Assembly (NCBI RefSeq): GCF_040448675.1
Contig: NZ_CP159289.1
Location: forward strand, 5,811,001-5,875,000
Direction: 5' to 3'
Length of the DNA stretch: 64,000 nt
From: Dyadobacter sp. 676
Lineage (GTDB): Bacteria; Bacteroidota; Bacteroidia; Cytophagales; Spirosomataceae
Part shown: one piece after another, positions 48,498-57,350 of the stretch
How positions within the stretch are numbered: position 1 is the stretch's first letter
How the letters are laid out: each line of letters opens with the position of its first letter
Notes under the pieces: generated by a model
The model's database searches: none
What the model was told of the DNA's origin: nothing
Seen by the model: the letters and a program-made list of their open reading frames with translations, nothing else
Translations under genes and position numbers: made by a program

Positions 48498-49832
48498 TTA
48501 GTGGAGTATCAATGTCTTTTCGATCTGTTCCAGCGAAGTGCCTTTGGTTTCGGGCATGAGTTTCCACACGAAGATGAGCTGGAGTACCATCATCCCGCAG
48601 AAGATCATGAAAGTGTTGCCGCCACCCAGGGTTTCGGCGATGTAGGGAAATGTAAAGGCGATCACCGCCGCCAGCAGCCAGTGCATGAAGCTGCCCATAG
48701 ACTGACCGGCCGCCCGGACCTGGTTGGGAAATATCTCGGAAATGAAAACCCAGATCACCGCGCCCTGCGATAGTGCGAAGAAGGCTATGTAAATGAAAAG
48801 GTAAACCGGCACCGCGTAGCCGCCGAGATTGCCGCTGTAAAATGCCTGCGCCACAAGCCCGAGCGTTGCTATTAACCCGAAAGAGCCTATGAACATCAGC
48901 GTGCGGCGGCCGAAGCGGTCGATGAGGTTGATGGCGATGAAGGTGAAGCAAAAGTTGACCAGCCCTACACCCGCCGACGAGAGCAATGCCGAACTTTTGC
49001 CCAGGCCGGCCATCTCGAAAATGCGCGGCGCGTAGTAAATGATGGCATTGATGCCCGAAACCTGGTTGAAAAAGGCAAAGAGCAAAGCCAGCAATACGGG
49101 CAGTTTGTATTGGGAAGAAAAAATGGAAACGGCAGCACCGTCCTGCTTGCCTGCATGGGCGGAATTCCTGATATCGGCAACGATCCCGCTGACGTCGATC
49201 CCGCTATTGGCGACGGTGAGTATCCGCCGTGCCTCCTCGATTTTGCCGCGTTTTACAATCAGCCAGCGGGGGCTTTCAGGGACAAACAGTACCGCGACCA
49301 GGAAGAGCAGCGACGGAAAAGCCTGCACGCCGAGCATCCATCGCCAGTCGTTGTCGCCCATGCCAACGAGCAGATAATTGGAAAGGTAGGCAACCAGAAT
49401 GCCCAGCACCACATTGAACTGGAACATTGCCACCAGCCGCCCCCGTGCGTTGGCGGGGGATATTTCGGATATGTAAAGCGGCGCGGTAACGGATGAAATT
49501 CCGACGCCGATTCCGCCGAGAAAGCGGAAAATGAGAAAAGAAACCCAGTCGGACGCCAGCGCGGAACCGATCGAAGAAAGCAAATACAGGACCGCGATGG
49601 CAAAAAGCGTGTATTTGCGGCCATAGCGCTCGGAAGGAATCGCGCCCGTGAGGGATCCGAGGACTGTGCCTATCAACGCGATGGAAACCGTGAAACCGTG
49701 TTGTACCGTGGTAAGGCCCCACAGTTGCTGGATCGATTTTTCGGCGCCCGATATTACGGCTGTGTCAAATCCGAATAAAAAACCGCCCAGTGCCACTGTG
49801 AATGCCCAGAAGATTACCTTTTTGCTTGTCAT
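48498..49832 (-). CDS. MFS sugar porter family transporter
   Basis: 444 residues from the ATG MTSKKVIFWAF. About 12 membrane helices are visible and the sugar-porter signatures are present: GFLFGFDTAVISGA in helix 1, SERYGRKYTL and FRFLGGIGVGISS, PESPRWLIVKRGK after helix 6, NQVSGINAIIYYAPRIF in helix 7 and a closing PETKGTSLEQIE. Such proteins move hexoses with protons (XylE/GLUT type). It is first in the fructan operon, so it probably carries fructose into the cytoplasm. An upstream in-frame TTG start would add 15 residues without membrane features. The promoter should lie in 49833-50053, a region with AT-rich stretches. Confidence 0.93.
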   Translation of the reverse strand: MTSKKVIFWAFTVALGGFLFGFDTAVISGAEKSIQQLWGLTTVQHGFTVSIALIGTVLGSLTGAIPSERYGRKYTLFAIAVLYLLSSIGSALASDWVSFLIFRFLGGIGVGISSVTAPLYISEISPANARGRLVAMFQFNVVLGILVAYLSNYLLVGMGDNDWRWMLGVQAFPSLLFLVAVLFVPESPRWLIVKRGKIEEARRILTVANSGIDVSGIVADIRNSAHAGKQDGAAVSIFSSQYKLPVLLALLFAFFNQVSGINAIIYYAPRIFEMAGLGKSSALLSSAGVGLVNFCFTFIAINLIDRFGRRTLMFIGSFGLIATLGLVAQAFYSGNLGGYAVPVYLFIYIAFFALSQGAVIWVFISEIFPNQVRAAGQSMGSFMHWLLAAVIAFTFPYIAETLGGGNTFMIFCGMMVLQLIFVWKLMPETKGTSLEQIEKTLILH

Positions 49833-50053
49833 GATTTTGTAATTGATTTCTGACGAAGCTACCGGCTCTCCGGGCAAACTATTTTAGATTCCGTACCAAA
49901 AGTTTTTAAATTCTAAACTCCCTTTTTTTAATATTATAATGCTGATTATTAGTTATTTGTGATCTCGCACTGACGCGCGGTTTTCAGATTTGTTTCAAGG
50001 TTTTTCAGGAATGTTACCAGTCGGGCCCCTTCGCGAAAACGGAAGGGGCCATG

Positions 50054-51793
50054 TTAATCCGCTATCCCGGACGATTTGGTGATTTTCACGTCCGCATACC
50101 GCCACGACTGATCGAATGCGGATTTGACTGCCTGCGCTTCGCGGGTGTTTTTTTGTCCCATCAGGGAATTGTAAAGACCTGCCAACGCCCATCCGTTTTT
50201 CTTCCAGGTCTGCAAATCCTGCCGGTAAATGCTTTCCGCTTCTGCGTTTTTTCCCGCTTTGAGCAATACCGCACCCAGGTGATGCCGGATCGAAAAGAAC
50301 CAGTCCGGCGGTTCGTTATAATTGAGGTTATCTTCAAGGGCAACGGCCTCTCTGAGCAGGGCTGCGGATTTATCCAGCTGTTTGTGCTGCGCAGCCAGCC
50401 CTGCCGCCAGCACTTTGGAAGCTATCCGGGCCAGTTCGCTGGTAGTGTTGATATTCCACACGGTCAGGTGAACCAGGCTGGTATCGGCTGCGAGTGGGGC
50501 GAGCGAGTTCATTTCTTCCTGCGCGCGGGCAAGGTCGTGTTTACCCAAAAAGGCCATACCCCTCGCGTAATGCCAGATCGCACGCGGGTAGACCAGGTCG
50601 TCGGCTGGGCGGGGGAGGGAGAGAATGGAATCCCACATCGAAAACTTTGCGGCGATATAATAAGGTATCGTATAATAATGTTGAAGCGTGCCCCATCCCG
50701 GCATACGCATTACTTCACGCGCGGTATGCTCCTGAACTTTCCGTGCAGCCATCCAGGCCAGCTCCCAGTTCCCTTCCAGCGTTGCAGTGGCGGCCAGGAA
50801 ATGGTAATTATGCGGAAAGTAGGCAAGCGGGTAAGCGCCCTGGGCGTGGCAGGTGGTGGTGTAGCTGCTGTCGGCCTTCACGGCGCGGATATTGGAAAGT
50901 GAGCCCAGATGATAGTCGCCCGTGTTGATGTAAATATGTGACGGCATGTGCAGGAGGTGGCCGGCGCCCGGAACCAGGGAATCGAGCAGCACGGCCGATG
51001 CCATGGCTTTTTCCGGCGTTGCCGAGGATTCCAGCGCGTGGATATAGAAGTGGTGTGCGCCCGGGTGTTTCGGGTTCTTTTTCAACAGATTTTCCAGCGT
51101 GGTCAGCAGTGCCGGCGTCCACGGTTTGGGCACCTTTGTTTTCTTTTCATACAGGTCCCAGGGATGCAGGTCCATCCGCGCCTCGGCATATAAGGCCCCG
51201 ATGTCGGGATCAGAGGGGTATTGGTTGTATACTTTCTCCATCGCGCCGGCATAAGCGACGTCCAGGGGCGCCCGGTCAGCGGGCGACTCTTTGGTATAAC
51301 GGGTGGCCAGTGCTCCTATCAGCGCATTTTCCTTCGGGGTGCAGCCTGCCGCCAGCTTTTGCGCCTTGGTAACCGCTTCCCAGGCGCGCCGCAGATTGTC
51401 GGGCTCCATTCCCCCATTGTAATTGGGCCCCAGCACATACGCGAAGCCCCAGTAAGCCATCGCACAGGTCGAATCGAGCCGGATGGCTTCGAAGAACGAA
51501 CGGGCGGCCTCGGCGTGGTTGAAGCCGTACGCCAGCATCAGTCCCTGGTTGAAATATGCCTGTGCTTCCGGGTTGGAAGTCGAAATTTTGAAATCGACGC
51601 CTTGTAGCCCATTCAGCCGGGGCGCTTTCTTTTGCGAACCATACCAATCGATATCGGTGGTTTTGGGATTGTAACACACTGCAATGCGCGATGTGCTATC
51701 GGAGGGCTGGTTTCCTTCCTTTTTTTCCTGCTTCTTGAAACAGGCCGAAAGTACAAGAAGGATCAATGGGAGGTAACGCTGGACGGGTTTCAT
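50054..51793 (-). CDS. TPR-repeat lipoprotein
   Basis: 579 residues. The lipobox LVLSACFKK places the mature Cys near residue 18. After an acidic and Lys-rich linker, helical pairs typical of TPR units follow (AQAYFNQGLMLAYGFNHAEA, AMAYWGFAYVLG, HPGAHHFYIHALE, HLLHMPSHIYINTGDY, KNAEAESIYRQDLQTWK). The pattern matches a Bacteroidota family of tetratricopeptide proteins of unknown role. It stands between the two glycan loci on the minus strand, 221 bases before the start of the porter gene, and is divergent from the 7TM receptor. It may share regulation with the fructan operon, but no sugar-related motif is seen. Confidence 0.85.
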   Translation of the reverse strand: MKPVQRYLPLILLVLSACFKKQEKKEGNQPSDSTSRIAVCYNPKTTDIDWYGSQKKAPRLNGLQGVDFKISTSNPEAQAYFNQGLMLAYGFNHAEAARSFFEAIRLDSTCAMAYWGFAYVLGPNYNGGMEPDNLRRAWEAVTKAQKLAAGCTPKENALIGALATRYTKESPADRAPLDVAYAGAMEKVYNQYPSDPDIGALYAEARMDLHPWDLYEKKTKVPKPWTPALLTTLENLLKKNPKHPGAHHFYIHALESSATPEKAMASAVLLDSLVPGAGHLLHMPSHIYINTGDYHLGSLSNIRAVKADSSYTTTCHAQGAYPLAYFPHNYHFLAATATLEGNWELAWMAARKVQEHTAREVMRMPGWGTLQHYYTIPYYIAAKFSMWDSILSLPRPADDLVYPRAIWHYARGMAFLGKHDLARAQEEMNSLAPLAADTSLVHLTVWNINTTSELARIASKVLAAGLAAQHKQLDKSAALLREAVALEDNLNYNEPPDWFFSIRHHLGAVLLKAGKNAEAESIYRQDLQTWKKNGWALAGLYNSLMGQKNTREAQAVKSAFDQSWRYADVKITKSSGIAD

Positions 51794-52082
51794 AAACCTG
51801 GAAGTTAGGTGAGAGATCGTGTTTACAGAATGCCGTGCATGCCTATACGGTAACAGTAAATATAACGGAATATCTGACTGTGAATGAGTATGTTGTGTTC
51901 TTCTTAGCGTACGGTCGAAGCGGGGCTGTTTTGCGGGTTTCCGGCTATTCGCGGCAGCCCGGACGCCAGCGACCGGTCGCGCGGGTTTTCTTTCCCGACC
52001 GGCCGCCTGATAAACGGCGGCACACCGGAGGAACCCGGCGCCGCCGGAAACCGGTTATGTGTGAGACATCCATCCGAGCGTT

Positions 52083-54038
52083 ATGCATCGCATGCCATAC
52101 TTTTCCATTCCCGGTTGCCGCAAGCCCATTTTGCTAATCGCATTATTTGTGATCGGCGTGTTCGGGCACGCATTTCCCCAACGCACCGTGGAGATAGCCG
52201 ATTCGCAGGATCAGCACATGTTCATCGGGGATGAAATTCAATATCTGGAAGATACCACCGGCGGATACACACTTGCGGAAATTTTGTCGCCCGCATTGAA
52301 CGGCCGTTTTGTGAACAGCCGGACCAACACGCCCCAGAATTACAACCTGAAATCCACCTATTGGTACAGGATCAGGATCCGGCATAACCCGGAAAGCGGC
52401 AAGAATTGGGTGCTGGAATTTTTCGATCAAACGATCGACGATATTACGGCCTATTCGCCGGACGGGCACGGCGGATACGTGATGCGCCGGATGGGTGACC
52501 AGCTGCCATTCCGAAACCGGGAATACGCCCACAAAAATTTCGAACTTAATATTCCGAACACAACCGCGTACGACGGCGCCTATTATTTCCGGGTGAAATC
52601 CCACCAGACGGCGGACGCCATTATCGTGCTGCGCTCGGTGAACCGTTTCATTCAGTACGCACTGGATGAATATTTCATCTTCGGCATATTTTACGGAATG
52701 GTGCTGGTTTTCAGCTTCTACAACCTGATGATGTACCTCGCGGTGCGGCAGGTGCAATATCTGTATTACGTTCTGTATAACCTCAGTGTGGGCCTTTTTG
52801 AGATGTGTATCGACGGCATAGCCTATCAGTATCTATGGCCCGATGCGCCGCACTGGAACCAGTACGCCTATGGCATAGCCCTGTACGGTATCAGTATTTT
52901 CGCACTGCAGTTTACGAGGACATTGCTCTACACGCATAAAAAAGCCCCTGTACTGGACCGTATCATTCTGGGGATAATGGTTTTGCGGACCCTGTTTTTT
53001 GCCGTTTGCCTCTTCATCGACACCGACTGGTTCAGTTACAAGTTCGTGGAGCTGGTCCCGCTCGCGGTAGCGTTTTACACAGGCATATACATTTACCGGA
53101 AAGGTTACCATCCCGCACGTTTCTTTGTTTTGGGATACACCTTTCTTTCTATCGGCTTCATACACAAGTTGTTGCTAATGTTGCACGTCGACGGCCTGAA
53201 TTTTGGCGTCGTCACCTATTACAGCCTGAGCATCTGTTTTGTGCTGGAAATGATTTTTCTCTCGTTCGCGATCGGCGACAAGGTGCGGGTGCTGAAAACC
53301 AAAAAGGATAAGGCGCAAAAACAAATCATTCACCAGATGAGGCTGAATGAAAAGTTGAAGGACTCACTGAACAGCAGGCTGGAAGCGCAGGTAGAAGAGC
53401 GGACGAGGGAAGTGCTGGAAAAGTCGGCGATTATCGAAGCGCAGAACCAGGAGCTGACGGAAGTCAATGCGCTTTTACAGAAACAGAAAGAGGAAATCCT
53501 GCAAATGAACCGGCTGCTGGAAAAGGATAACGAAGTGCTGCATACCAATGTGGTGAAAGTGACCCAGGCACGGGTGATGTCGGCGGAGGTGGATTTCGAG
53601 GAGTTCAGCAGGATTTACCCGGACAACGACAGCTGTTTCAGGTTTCTGGCGGCGATGAAATGGGGAAGCGATGCAGCCGGCGACCATTACGAATGCCGGA
53701 AATGCGGCCACAACCATTATTTTCACGGGCATTCGCCCCACAGCCGCCGGTGCGCCAAATGCGATTACGACGAATCGGTGATCGCCCATACGATTTTCCA
53801 GAATACCCGTATTCCGATCAACAAGGCATTTTATATGGTCTTTTTGATGTATACCACAAAGGGGAAAATTTCTTCTCACAAGTTGTCGGAAATCCTTTCC
53901 ATCCGGCAAGGCACCTGCTGGGCATATGCCAGCAGGATCAAAAAAGTAATGCAGGACCGGCGCAAGGAGATTGCCGCTTCCAGATCGGGCGAGGGATGGA
54001 GCCTGCTCGTGCTCGACCATTCTTTCGAAACAGCCTGA
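52083..54038 (+). CDS. 7TM-DISM receptor fused to an IS1595-type zinc-ribbon DNA-binding domain
   Basis: 651 residues. A signal-like N terminus is followed by a 7TMR-DISMED2 extracellular domain (about 40-185: TYWYRIRIRHNPES, YYFRVKSH), seven membrane helices (about 195-400: FGIFYGMVLVFSFYNLMMY onward), a coiled coil (400-490: QVEERTREVLEKSAIIEAQN) and a C-terminal domain. That last part has a zinc ribbon with C538, C541, C557 and C560 (YECRKCGHNHYF, RRCAKCDY), then TIFQNTRIPINKAFYMVFLM and a helix-turn-helix-like segment to about 625. This is the order of the N-terminal region of IS1595/ISXO2 transposases, without the DDE catalytic domain. It probably works as a membrane-anchored transcription factor for the SusCD-GH30 genes directly downstream. 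Confidence 0.82.
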   Translation: MHRMPYFSIPGCRKPILLIALFVIGVFGHAFPQRTVEIADSQDQHMFIGDEIQYLEDTTGGYTLAEILSPALNGRFVNSRTNTPQNYNLKSTYWYRIRIRHNPESGKNWVLEFFDQTIDDITAYSPDGHGGYVMRRMGDQLPFRNREYAHKNFELNIPNTTAYDGAYYFRVKSHQTADAIIVLRSVNRFIQYALDEYFIFGIFYGMVLVFSFYNLMMYLAVRQVQYLYYVLYNLSVGLFEMCIDGIAYQYLWPDAPHWNQYAYGIALYGISIFALQFTRTLLYTHKKAPVLDRIILGIMVLRTLFFAVCLFIDTDWFSYKFVELVPLAVAFYTGIYIYRKGYHPARFFVLGYTFLSIGFIHKLLLMLHVDGLNFGVVTYYSLSICFVLEMIFLSFAIGDKVRVLKTKKDKAQKQIIHQMRLNEKLKDSLNSRLEAQVEERTREVLEKSAIIEAQNQELTEVNALLQKQKEEILQMNRLLEKDNEVLHTNVVKVTQARVMSAEVDFEEFSRIYPDNDSCFRFLAAMKWGSDAAGDHYECRKCGHNHYFHGHSPHSRRCAKCDYDESVIAHTIFQNTRIPINKAFYMVFLMYTTKGKISSHKLSEILSIRQGTCWAYASRIKKVMQDRRKEIAASRSGEGWSLLVLDHSFETA

Positions 54039-54213
54039 GATACCCGCTCCCAAAACGTACCCCGCCGGATAACCCGCTTTTCCGCTTGGTGGAAATTTAC
54101 GCACTTTTTTTGGCAAAAATCGACGGTTTGCAGCCGTATCAACGTTCGGGGCCGCGTGTGCGTCCAGGCCGCTGTCACCGGCTGTAAATCAGGCAAATCG
54201 ACCGTCGTGGCCA

Positions 54214-54240
54214 ACGGTTCCGAACCGTATCAATATTGAT
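54214..54240. promoter_or_regulatory. Two adjacent palindromes upstream of SusC (candidate operator)
   Basis: ACGGTTC C GAACCGT (54214-54228) is an inverted repeat with 7-base arms, followed directly by the perfect 12-base palindrome ATCAATATTGAT (54229-54240). They end about 43 bases before the putative -33 element of SusC, a place where an activator could bind. The zinc-ribbon receptor encoded just upstream is the natural candidate. Confidence 0.5.
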
Positions 54241-54282
54241 GTAAGTATCTATTATACAGGTGTTTATAAATATTTTCTGCTA

Positions 54283-54311
54283 TTGATTTTCTCAAACTAT
54301 GCCTAAATTTG
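54283..54311 (+). promoter_or_regulatory. Bacteroidota-type promoter of the SusC gene
   Basis: TAAATTTG at 54304-54311 matches the TAnnTTTG -7 consensus, and TTG at 54283-54285 lies 18 bases upstream, close to the usual -33 spacing. The ATG of SusC follows 59 bases after the box. Confidence 0.55.
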
Positions 54312-54370
54312 CCCCATGGAATTGTCCAAGAAATTATCCGATTAATTACCAATAATTCATTTAACAATCT

Positions 54371-57338
54371 ATGGGAAAGAGAATTACGGTGTTCATTGCC
54401 ATGATTCTGGCGGCGGTAAGCCTCGCGAACGCGCAGGAGATCGTCGTGAAGGGGGTGGTCAGGGATCAGCAAAATCAGTCATTGCCCGGCGCAAGTGTGC
54501 TGGTGAAGGGAACGCAATCAGGTACTGTAACAGACGTAGACGGAAATTATTCGATCACCGTGCCCAATGAACAGGCGGTGCTGGTGGTCTCATTTATCGG
54601 TTACGAAACACAGGAAGTGACGGTAGGTTCCCAAACGAAGATCGACGTAACGCTCGGAGCGGACCTGAAAACGCTGAACGAGGTGGTAGTGATCGGTTAT
54701 GGTACGCAGAAACGAGGCGATGTGACGACTTCAATAGCGTCGGTCGACACGAAAGACATCGAAGAACGGCCGATTTTACAGGCGGCGCAAGCCTTACAGG
54801 GAAAAGCAGCGGGCGTACAGGTCACGCAGCCTTCCGGAAAACCGGGCAGCGCGTTGTCTATCCGTGTACGCGGGGCGACGTCCGTACAGGCGGGTAACGA
54901 ACCCCTGTACGTGGTCGACGGAGTGCCAACCATGGACACCCGCGACCTGAACGTGAACGATATCGAAAGTATCCAGGTATTGAAGGATGCATCTTCGGCG
55001 GCTATTTACGGCGCGAGGGCCTCGAATGGCGTAGTGATCGTCACTACCAAAAGGGGTAAGGCCAACCAGTCGCAGGTTAATTTCTCGGCCTATTACGGCT
55101 TTTCGAACATTGCCAAAAAGATCGACGTGCTGAATCCGCAGCAATATGCCGACCTGATGAATGAAATGGGGCATAACATCACGGTGGGCAGCGAAACGAC
55201 CGACTGGAACAAGGAAGTTTTCACCACCGGACATAACCAGAACTACCAGCTTTCATTTTCGGGCGGTAACGACAAGAACAGGTATTTTGTATCGGGCGCG
55301 ATCACCAAGGATCAGGGGATTATCAAGCCGGCCAGCTACCGGCGGTATTCGTTCCGCATGAACCTCGATAATCAGATCAAAAACTGGTTCAAACTGACGA
55401 CGAACGTCAGCTATTCCAATGCCAGGATCCGCGATGTGAAGGACAACAACAACGCGGGCCGCAATGCGGTGGTATTGGGTGCGCTGGGTGCTCCGCCGAC
55501 CATGGGCGTATATTCCCAGGATTCGGTAAGGGGAACGATTTTCTCGACAAATCCCCTTAAAGCAGGCTGGGACAATCCGCTGGCGGCCATGTTCGGGCCT
55601 GACCAGTCGGCCAGGGACAACCGGATTTTCGGCAATGTGGCCGGTGATTTCACGCTGGCCAAGGGGCTGGTGTTCCGTTCCAATTTCGGGATCGACTTTA
55701 TGAACCATGCCAATGACTATTACCTGGACCCATACCGCACAACCGAGGGCTGGGGAGCCAACGGCAGCACGCACGGACTCGGCAATGCGACGCGTTCCAA
55801 CTCCTTTACCTACCTCTGGGAAAATACGCTTAACTACGAAAAGAAATGGGAGAAGCATGAATTCTCGGCGCTGGCGGGTACGACCGTTCAGAAAAACAAC
55901 TGGAACAATTCCTATATCGCGGGCCGGGACTTCCCTTCGGACGGCGTTGTGAAAACGATGAACGCGGCCAATGAGATCACCGAAGCCTACACCGAGCAAT
56001 CGGAATGGTTTCTGAATTCCTATCTGGGGCGGTTGATGTACAACTTCGACAGCAAATACCTGATTACGGCCAACTTCCGGGCGGACGGGTCATCCAAGCT
56101 CGCCAAGGGAAACCAGTGGGGCTTTTTCCCGTCGGTGTCGGCCGGCTGGCGCATTTCGGCGGAGCCGTTCATGGAGGATGTCAAGTTCATCACCGACCTG
56201 GAAGCTGCGTGGCGGCTGGGGACAAAACGGTAACCAGGAAGGGCTGGCCAATTACGCATCCTATGGTTTGAACAGCTACACGCGCCGCACGCCTACCACG
56301 CCGCCTTCGGGCCCGGCCGTTACGCCTCCCACGTACGCGCCTAACCCCGACCTGCGATGGGAGACGACCACGCAGACCAACTTCGGTATCGACCTGAGTA
56401 TGTTGCAGGGCCGCCTCACTTTCACTGCCGACGCCTATTTGAAAAAGACTCACGACCTGCTGCTGAATGTGCCGTTGCCAAACACAAGCGGCTACACCTA
56501 CATACCCCGAAATTCCGGTAAGCTGGAAAACAAGGGGCTGGAATTCGTTTTGTCGAGCGTCAATTTTGATAAGTCGGATTTCCAGTGGACGACCGATTTC
56601 AACATTGCATTCAACCGCAACAAAATCACCGAACTGCAACTGAGCAAAATTTATCGCTACGCCGAGGTGGAAGGCCGGAGCGACCAGATCATCATTTTGC
56701 AGGAAGGGGCTTCCCTGGGAACGTTTTACGGTTACATCGCCGATGGCGTAAATCCGGAAACCGGCGACATGATCTACCGCGATATTAACGGCGACGGCGT
56801 TTTCTCTCCTTCCGACCGGACGGTCCTGGGCTCGGCACAGCCGAAATTTACTTACGGGATGAACAACAACCTGACCTACAAGAATTTCAGCCTGTCGTTC
56901 CTTTTCCAGGGCTCGCAGGGAAACAAGGCGTTCAATGCGTCGAGGCTGGAAACGGAGGGAATGTATGACAGCAAAAACCAGTCGACCGAGGTGCTGCGGC
57001 GCTGGCAAAAGGCGGGGGACATTACCGATATTCCGAGGGCAACCGACGGCAACGTCAACAACTCGCTGATTTCGTCGCGCTTTGTCGAAAACGCCTCCTT
57101 CCTGCGGATGAAAAGCGCCACGATCTCGTATGCGCTCGGTAAAGAGTTCGCCGACAAACTTAAACTGGGCCGGGCGACTGTTTACCTGACTGCCCAAAAC
57201 CTTTTCACGATCACCAAATACAAAGGGTTCGACCCCGAGGTGAATGCGTTCACGTCGAGCGGAGCCACCCTGGGTATCGACTACGGAACCTACCCGGTAT
57301 CGCGGGCATTTGTGGCGGGTCTCAATGTTCAGTTTTAA
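54371..57338 (+). CDS. SusC/RagA-family TonB-dependent transporter, frameshifted (second glycan locus)
   Basis: Two frames join to 988 residues if one G is removed from the GG at 56200-56201, where the reading FITDL continues as KLRGGWGQNGNQEG, a conserved SusC stretch. The order is a signal peptide (SLANAQ), CarboxypepD_reg-like domain (VKGVVRDQQNQSLPGASV), linker (LNEVVVIGYGTQKRGDVT), plug (YVVDGVPTMDTRDL, VLKDASSAAIYGARASNG) and beta barrel ending AFVAGLNVQF. As written, the protein would lose about one third of the barrel and could not insert properly. Since SusD and GH30 follow intact, a sequence error is at least as likely as true inactivation. It starts 332 bases after the receptor and would import the products bound by SusD. 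Confidence 0.88.
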
Positions 57339-57350
57339 TTCAGGAATTTT

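Larger units (their letters stand above)
54039..54370. other. Control region between the receptor and SusC
   Basis: No gene fits here. The stretch holds two adjacent palindromes (54214-54240), a promoter-like sequence (54283-54311) and two copies of CCGTATCAA (54134-54142 and 54225-54233), each preceded by an AAATCGAC word. It is the likely regulatory region of the second glycan locus. Confidence 0.55.

Noticed and set aside
53670..54038. Transposase-like zinc ribbon as the remnant of an IS1595-family insertion sequence
   Set aside because: The domain is in frame with the receptor, there is no DDE catalytic region, and no terminal inverted repeats or target duplication were seen around it.
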